DNA of 64,000 nt, taken from Rotaria sp. Silwood1 (taxonomy: Eukaryota; Rotifera; Eurotatoria; Philodinida; Philodinidae). The stretch's first letter is position 1. Every line of letters starts with the position of its first letter. Shown here in pieces: positions 59,300 to 64,000 of this stretch. The position numbers and the translations under genes are program-made. The stretch covers positions 1,273,661 to 1,337,660 of the forward strand of contig CAJNOP010000016.1 in NCBI GenBank assembly GCA_905250075.1. The letters are read 5' to 3'. Below the pieces are notes generated by a model, which was given only the letters and a program-made list of their open reading frames with translations, was not told the DNA's origin and did no database searches.

Positions 59300-59615
59300 A
59301 TGCCGACCGTCGATGATGAGTGGAAGAATTTTGATGTGAAAGGAAATTCGCCATGCACAATATTTGTAAATTGGACGCAAAGGTAATACATATGACCATT
59401 ATGATATTGTTATCATATGTCATGACGTCGCTTAAATTGCCAAAGTATGCTATCTCTACAGATGTGATTTTAAACCGTTGATGGTCATCGAAGAAAACAT
59501 TAAAGGTCCATCGATCGTGACACTTTCAGAAATTCAAGGTAGAGCAACACGGTGTGGCCTACCACTCATTCATCTTGTATTCTATTCAGTTCCATCCAAG
59601 ATCTATTACTCATCA
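59300..59615 (+). pseudogene. Two-exon coding-like fragment, unidentified
   Basis: An ATG at 59300 opens 27 codons (MPTVDDEWKNFDVKGNS and on) ending at an AG|GTAATA donor at 59382. A 79-nt intron ends at a CAG acceptor at 59461, and the frame continues through CDFKPLMVIEENIKGPSI to a strong GTAAGTGAG donor at 59615. Both joins keep frame, and base composition is less AT-biased than the flanks. I do not recognise the protein and found no convincing third exon. It may be the 5' part of a small gene or a broken copy. Confidence 0.3.
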
Positions 59616-62511
59616 GTAAGTGAGAATTACGAGAAAATGTTATTATTTTGGAGGTGTCGTTGATTATTTCAAAGCCGAGAAAGTTTTATATTGTGGAATA
59701 AAAATCTAATACATCATGGGTCGTTTCACTGGTAAACAAGAGTTCGGCTCACATTGATGAAATCATGTTTGATGGTCAGATAGACTAGCATACTCTATCT
59801 GTTTGTATATCTGTGTCTGTGAAGTAGACCTGAGGAGCGGAAAGAAAGTAAGAGTTCGCTTGAGGGTGTGTTAAACTGTCATGGCACGTATTTCGATCTT
59901 GCTTTGAAAGTTTAAAGTACATCGATTTTGATCGACGATGAAAGCGTACATATCAAAACTTCTAATTATTTCAAAGACTATATAGTCTGCTGTTTCCTCG
60001 TTCAATGTTGTCGTTTTTGATGAAAACAGATATAACAAACTTTCTTTGAATGTTTGGCATTAGAAAACTAAGTTAACATTTATTCTTGTTTCGTATGCTA
60101 TTAATGACCTCTAGATGATACAGAGTAACTTTTTTCTGTTGACCTGGACTGACTCCTTCATTGACAGAAAAGAAATACTACATATCTTACTCTTTCTTTT
60201 CCTCCTTTGTCCTCTTCAGAAAAAAAAGAAGTCGCGGAGTTCTATTATATTTTTCCTCAATCATCATTCGCTCATCAATTCTTCGTTTCTTTCGACGTTT
60301 TCATTGTCAACATGAATTATTCCATACACTAATATACTTTGAACACGATCATCGAAAAACAGCAATTTGTACGGCAACTTCTATAAGAAAGGTAATCGAA
60401 GAAAATCAGGTCTATTTTCAATTTTTTTTATTTGAACCTATTATAACCATATGTAACTTTAAAAAATTTCTTCCCTCGATTATGTAAATAGATTTAGAAA
60501 AGAACATTTACTTATGCTAGAGAAAAGATGTGAAGTATCTCAGAGATATTATTATCATTACAAAAATTGCAGACCCATTTTCAAGAATATTCCGAAGATT
60601 TTCTATTAACACATTAAATAATCATCTTAATAACTTTATCAATCTACATTGCTAATTATTATTGAAAATTTTTATCATGACAAACAGTTTATCACTTACT
60701 TTTTATAATGGATTTATGCAATTTGAACTTTTTCATAGATCTTTATCGTGATTTAATCAAATGAGTTCTTTTGATCTGAAGACAGGCAAGAGTTCTGCGT
60801 TTTTATTTATAAATAAAGACTTTAGTAATACATCCCGAACTTGCTACGTTTAATTCCAATGAAAAAGAATTACATTGTCTGTCAAATAAAAATGGAAGAC
60901 GCCAGACTTTTTCAATATAACAAACACTCCAAATATTTATATTTAGCTATCTTCAATGTTTCGAAAATTTTGTCTGAAATTCTTCAGCATTCTCTAGCTT
61001 TTTTGACTTCTCCGATGTTGCACAAAATCGTTTCGAAAAGTTTTATATGTGAAAGTCTCAAAACACTATGCACCTATCGATATCGTTCGGTGAATATATT
61101 TACGTTTTTATTCAAATGAAAATAATAAATTTCTGGTGTATTAGAAAATTATATATTTAAAAATAAAAACTTGCCGTTCTACTATACATTCATAGAAAAA
61201 ACCACCTCATTCAGTCAAACTACCATGGAAATATATTAATTTATTTTTTTTAGTAACTTTCATAACATCCTAGATTCATGATTTCGGCACCCGAATCCAT
61301 TTCGAATCTCCTGACTTGATATCGTATATATTCCATTTGATTGTTGATGATATTTAACCATCAGTTTTAAAATCATAGAAATAGTTAGGTTTAATAAAAC
61401 ATTTTAAAAGTTAATAAATAATTTTTTTTTGGAAGCGCAAAAATATTTTAAATGTAGATATACAAGGCCAGTTATGATCTTCACAACGAGATTAAAGATT
61501 GTAGTTGGATTTTTTATTGTTTGAGAATCAATTAACATGGTTATGCTGTCAAGAAAAACAATACAGTGTTCGTTGATTAAATCAACCCAACAACAAAGAG
61601 TTTAACTAATTAATAAAAGTTTGATGGAATTTAATAATTTTCGTTTCTTATTTTTATTATTAACTTTTCTTCCAAAGAAATTGCCGGAGAGTCCCAATAT
61701 AATATGAAATGCTCAGAAAAACACTGATGAATCTTGAGAAATCTCCGGAAATCAACGACTTAGGTGGAAAATTTTGAAAATAATGACTAGTGTTTTCGTG
61801 TCAAGTGAGTTCCAGTTTATAAAAACTTAACAACAAAACGGAACTATCATAAAAAAAGAGCGTAGTGATCTACAATAGTACCTATTAGTTCTGAAGGACT
61901 TCTTGCGACATCACCAAACTCTCCAGACAATTTCTCACAAATTCATCTGGACTCTCTTTAAGCTTACTCACAAATTCTTTGGGAATTCCTATTGTGATTC
62001 TCCAAGGACTCTCCGAGAAATTTTTCAGAGAAAAACGACTAGAGCATGTTTACTTACATCAGTTGTTGAACTAAAACTTAAAAGTTATTTCTTATTAGAA
62101 ATATTTATTCGAATATTAATATAATGATGGAGAGTAGAGAATTTCAATAATGATAACAATTGCTTATTTTAGAGCAGAGAGAAATATAGAGAAGAATGAA
62201 AATGATTGAATAGTTCTTAACATAATAATTGAATACTCTTGAAAGTATATATTAAAGTTTTTATCTTTAAACAATAAAGATAAATTAATAAATAATAGTT
62301 CTATTCTTAACAATAAAAAAAATATTTAATTTATTACTGATCAAGAAAATAAAAATTTTCGAATAATGAACAAAACTTTTATTGTATTTTTCAAGAAACA
62401 ATTCTTTTGTGTCTTTTACTTTATAGAGTAAGAATGAACTAATACTGATAATTATCAGTGGTAATAACCTACATTATCTATCTTACCTTAATCGCCGTTT
62501 TTTCTTTTAAG
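59616..62511. other. No confident gene; weak exon-like stretches
   Basis: A stretch at about 60230-60392 follows a pyrimidine tract and CAG and ends before a GTAATC, so it could be an exon, but its frame relative to 59300-59615 soon meets a stop. Frames at 60841-61119 and 61903-62124 have no family resemblance. The rest is AT-rich. Confidence 0.35.
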
Positions 62512-62718
62512 TGTGTTCGTCTGCTAGATCTAATCAACTCATCAAATGGAAATACTAATAAAATCTTAATGAAGCTAGCAACAAATTCAATAAATGATCA
62601 ACAATTCTTTCAATCAATTTGTGAAGAACATAAGAAACTGCAGGAACAATTACGAGAGCTATTGACTACTTCTTCATTATTTCTACAACAACAAACGACT
62701 AGGCTAGGTTCACTTTAA
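62512..62718 (+). CDS. Possible orphan terminal exon, unknown protein
   Basis: After TTTTTTCTTTTAAG a frame of 68 residues runs to TAA at 62716-62718. It starts CVRLLDLINSSNGNTNKI and has a helical, coiled-coil-like centre (ICEEHKKLQEQLRELL). Codon use and the amphipathic pattern look coding, unlike neighbouring frames, and the leading acceptor fits a 3' terminal exon. I cannot identify partner exons upstream or name the family. It may be a remnant. Confidence 0.3.
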   Translation, partial: CVRLLDLINSSNGNTNKILMKLATNSINDQQFFQSICEEHKKLQEQLRELLTTSSLFLQQQTTRLGSL

Positions 62719-64000
62719 GAACTCTTACCATGTTTTCTCTACATGTTTGTGAGTGTTGTTTTGATTATTTTGAAAACGTAGATATACGTAGTTGCTTGAC
62801 TTATTTTCAAAAAAATAATTATTCCAGGTTTTATGGATCATCCGTATGCAGAAAAAATAAATTTTCAAATGCAAAAAAGGAAAAAGAAAAAAAGTAACTT
62901 TTCGATATTTATCTTAATGGGAAAACTGTATAAAGTGGATATCGAATTTTTTTATAAGTCAACGTATACTAAAAAAAGAGGCATTGAAAATCATATATAA
63001 TATTCAGAAAAAAGATTATCTTCTAGAAGCCTGCACAGAACACTGATATACAACTAAAAAATCGAGATACATAGAATATTTTTGAAGAGAAAAAATTAAA
63101 AGTATGAAAAACTTAAGTGAAAAATGTGTTATCATTACAACTTAGTTATATAACACCTTTTAAGAGAACAATTCATCTCAAAATTAGTTCTTAGAAGACT
63201 TCCTGATTAGAAGAACATTAAACTCATTTTCTCAAGTTTAGCAAAGAATTTTTGAGTGGGAATAAAAATTTTTTCACCTATATTCAAATTGTATTTGTCG
63301 TCTGATGATGAAAAGATACAATCACGGGCGTAGCAAAGGCGATTACCCAACGTGCTCTTGAATATATCGGTAAAGTTTTGTTCTTATTAAGATTTTAGTG
63401 AATGATAGTTTCGAAATGGCTCAAACGAAACCATTGCCATTCTTGAGCAACGGGAATACGAATTTGTGTTGTTTAGTGTCATTAGAATAAGACTTTTATA
63501 TTTTGCTGTAGATAAGCTAAGTTATTTGGGTAAAAATTTTCGTTATCTGAATAGAATATGAAGAAGTTTTTTCAAAAAATACTCATATTAAACTTATTTT
63601 TTAATGAAGGTAAGTTACGAAAATACATATTTTATGTGAAAGATGTTGTGTTTATCTCTTCTAGTTTGCGATGCTGTGAATAAACAAATAAGCTAAGTTC
63701 GAATATCATGGTATCAAAACTTCTCTTGTGAGTAAAATGTAGTATCACCATGATGATAGGTAGTTTAACTTGAAGTAATCTTTTTGACGAGTAAGCAACT
63801 GGATTTAGTGTCTCATTTTCTTCAAATACAAAGATCTAATTTAGATTAGCCTGTGGTTACACAAAAGAGCTCTTCAGTCTCCAATAAGACAGAGCTGAGA
63901 ACTAAACCAAAATGTGGGTGTGAGTGTAGAAAAAATGAACATCCACATCTTCTCCTAAAGTCTAGGCTCCAAATTCTTTTTGAAGATTTTAATTCCATGC
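62719..64000. other. Intergenic to window end
   Basis: AT-rich sequence with no coding frame. A short GT-rich segment at about 63912-63930 (ATGTGGGTGTGAGTG) with ATCCACAT at 63941-63948 is another telomere-like hairpin. Confidence 0.45.

Overview
This window is nuclear DNA from a small invertebrate animal. It is strongly AT-rich. The genes are spliced, mostly by tiny GT-AG introns of about 50 to 80 nt, with a few introns of 0.6 to 2.7 kb. All recognisable products are metazoan. AT-richness, tiny introns, AG acceptors abutting start codons, a large divergent peptide-GPCR-like receptor and scattered TGTGGG-like motifs fit a rotifer, probably a bdelloid. That assignment is an inference and I could not test it. 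There is no sign of operons, prophage, CRISPR or bacterial sequence.

Layout. 1-10183 has no recognisable gene. It holds inverted-repeat elements (2781-3638, 5072-5360, and a long palindrome at 8318-8931) and a 100-N assembly gap (8130-8229). 10184-12335 (+) encodes a rhodopsin-like GPCR in three exons. 12336-16795 is intergenic. 16796-21459 (-) is Zfr, a zinc-finger RNA-binding protein with a DZF domain, in 14 exons. Head to head with it, 295 bp away, 21755-29692 (+) is mitochondrial ClpX in 13 exons, whose large introns carry inverted-repeat elements. 31740-35910 (+) is a secreted mosaic protein with three chitin-binding peritrophin-A domains and two EGF-like domains, in 14 exons. 37759-38791 (+) is a histidine-phosphatase-superfamily protein. 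It converges with 39078-40526 (-), a PLP/M6 four-span membrane protein. 46071-54173 (-) is unkempt, a multi-CCCH zinc-finger RNA-binding protein, in 13 exons. One of its introns carries a non-autonomous hAT element with an exact 8-bp target-site duplication, and another carries a second candidate element. 55754-57865 (+) is a quiver/Ly6-type GPI-anchored protein. 57866-64000 contains only exon-like fragments that I cannot name.

The genes do not form a pathway. They cover mitochondrial proteostasis (ClpX), RNA binding (Zfr, unkempt), neural or membrane functions (M6, quiver-like, GPCR), extracellular matrix (chitin-binding mosaic) and a phosphatase-fold protein. I rebuilt exon structures by hand, requiring GT-AG borders and a continuous frame. 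The eight main models each close to a whole number of codons. I see no new multi-gene system. The most unusual features are the non-autonomous mobile elements, the RING-less unkempt, and the matrix protein's architecture.
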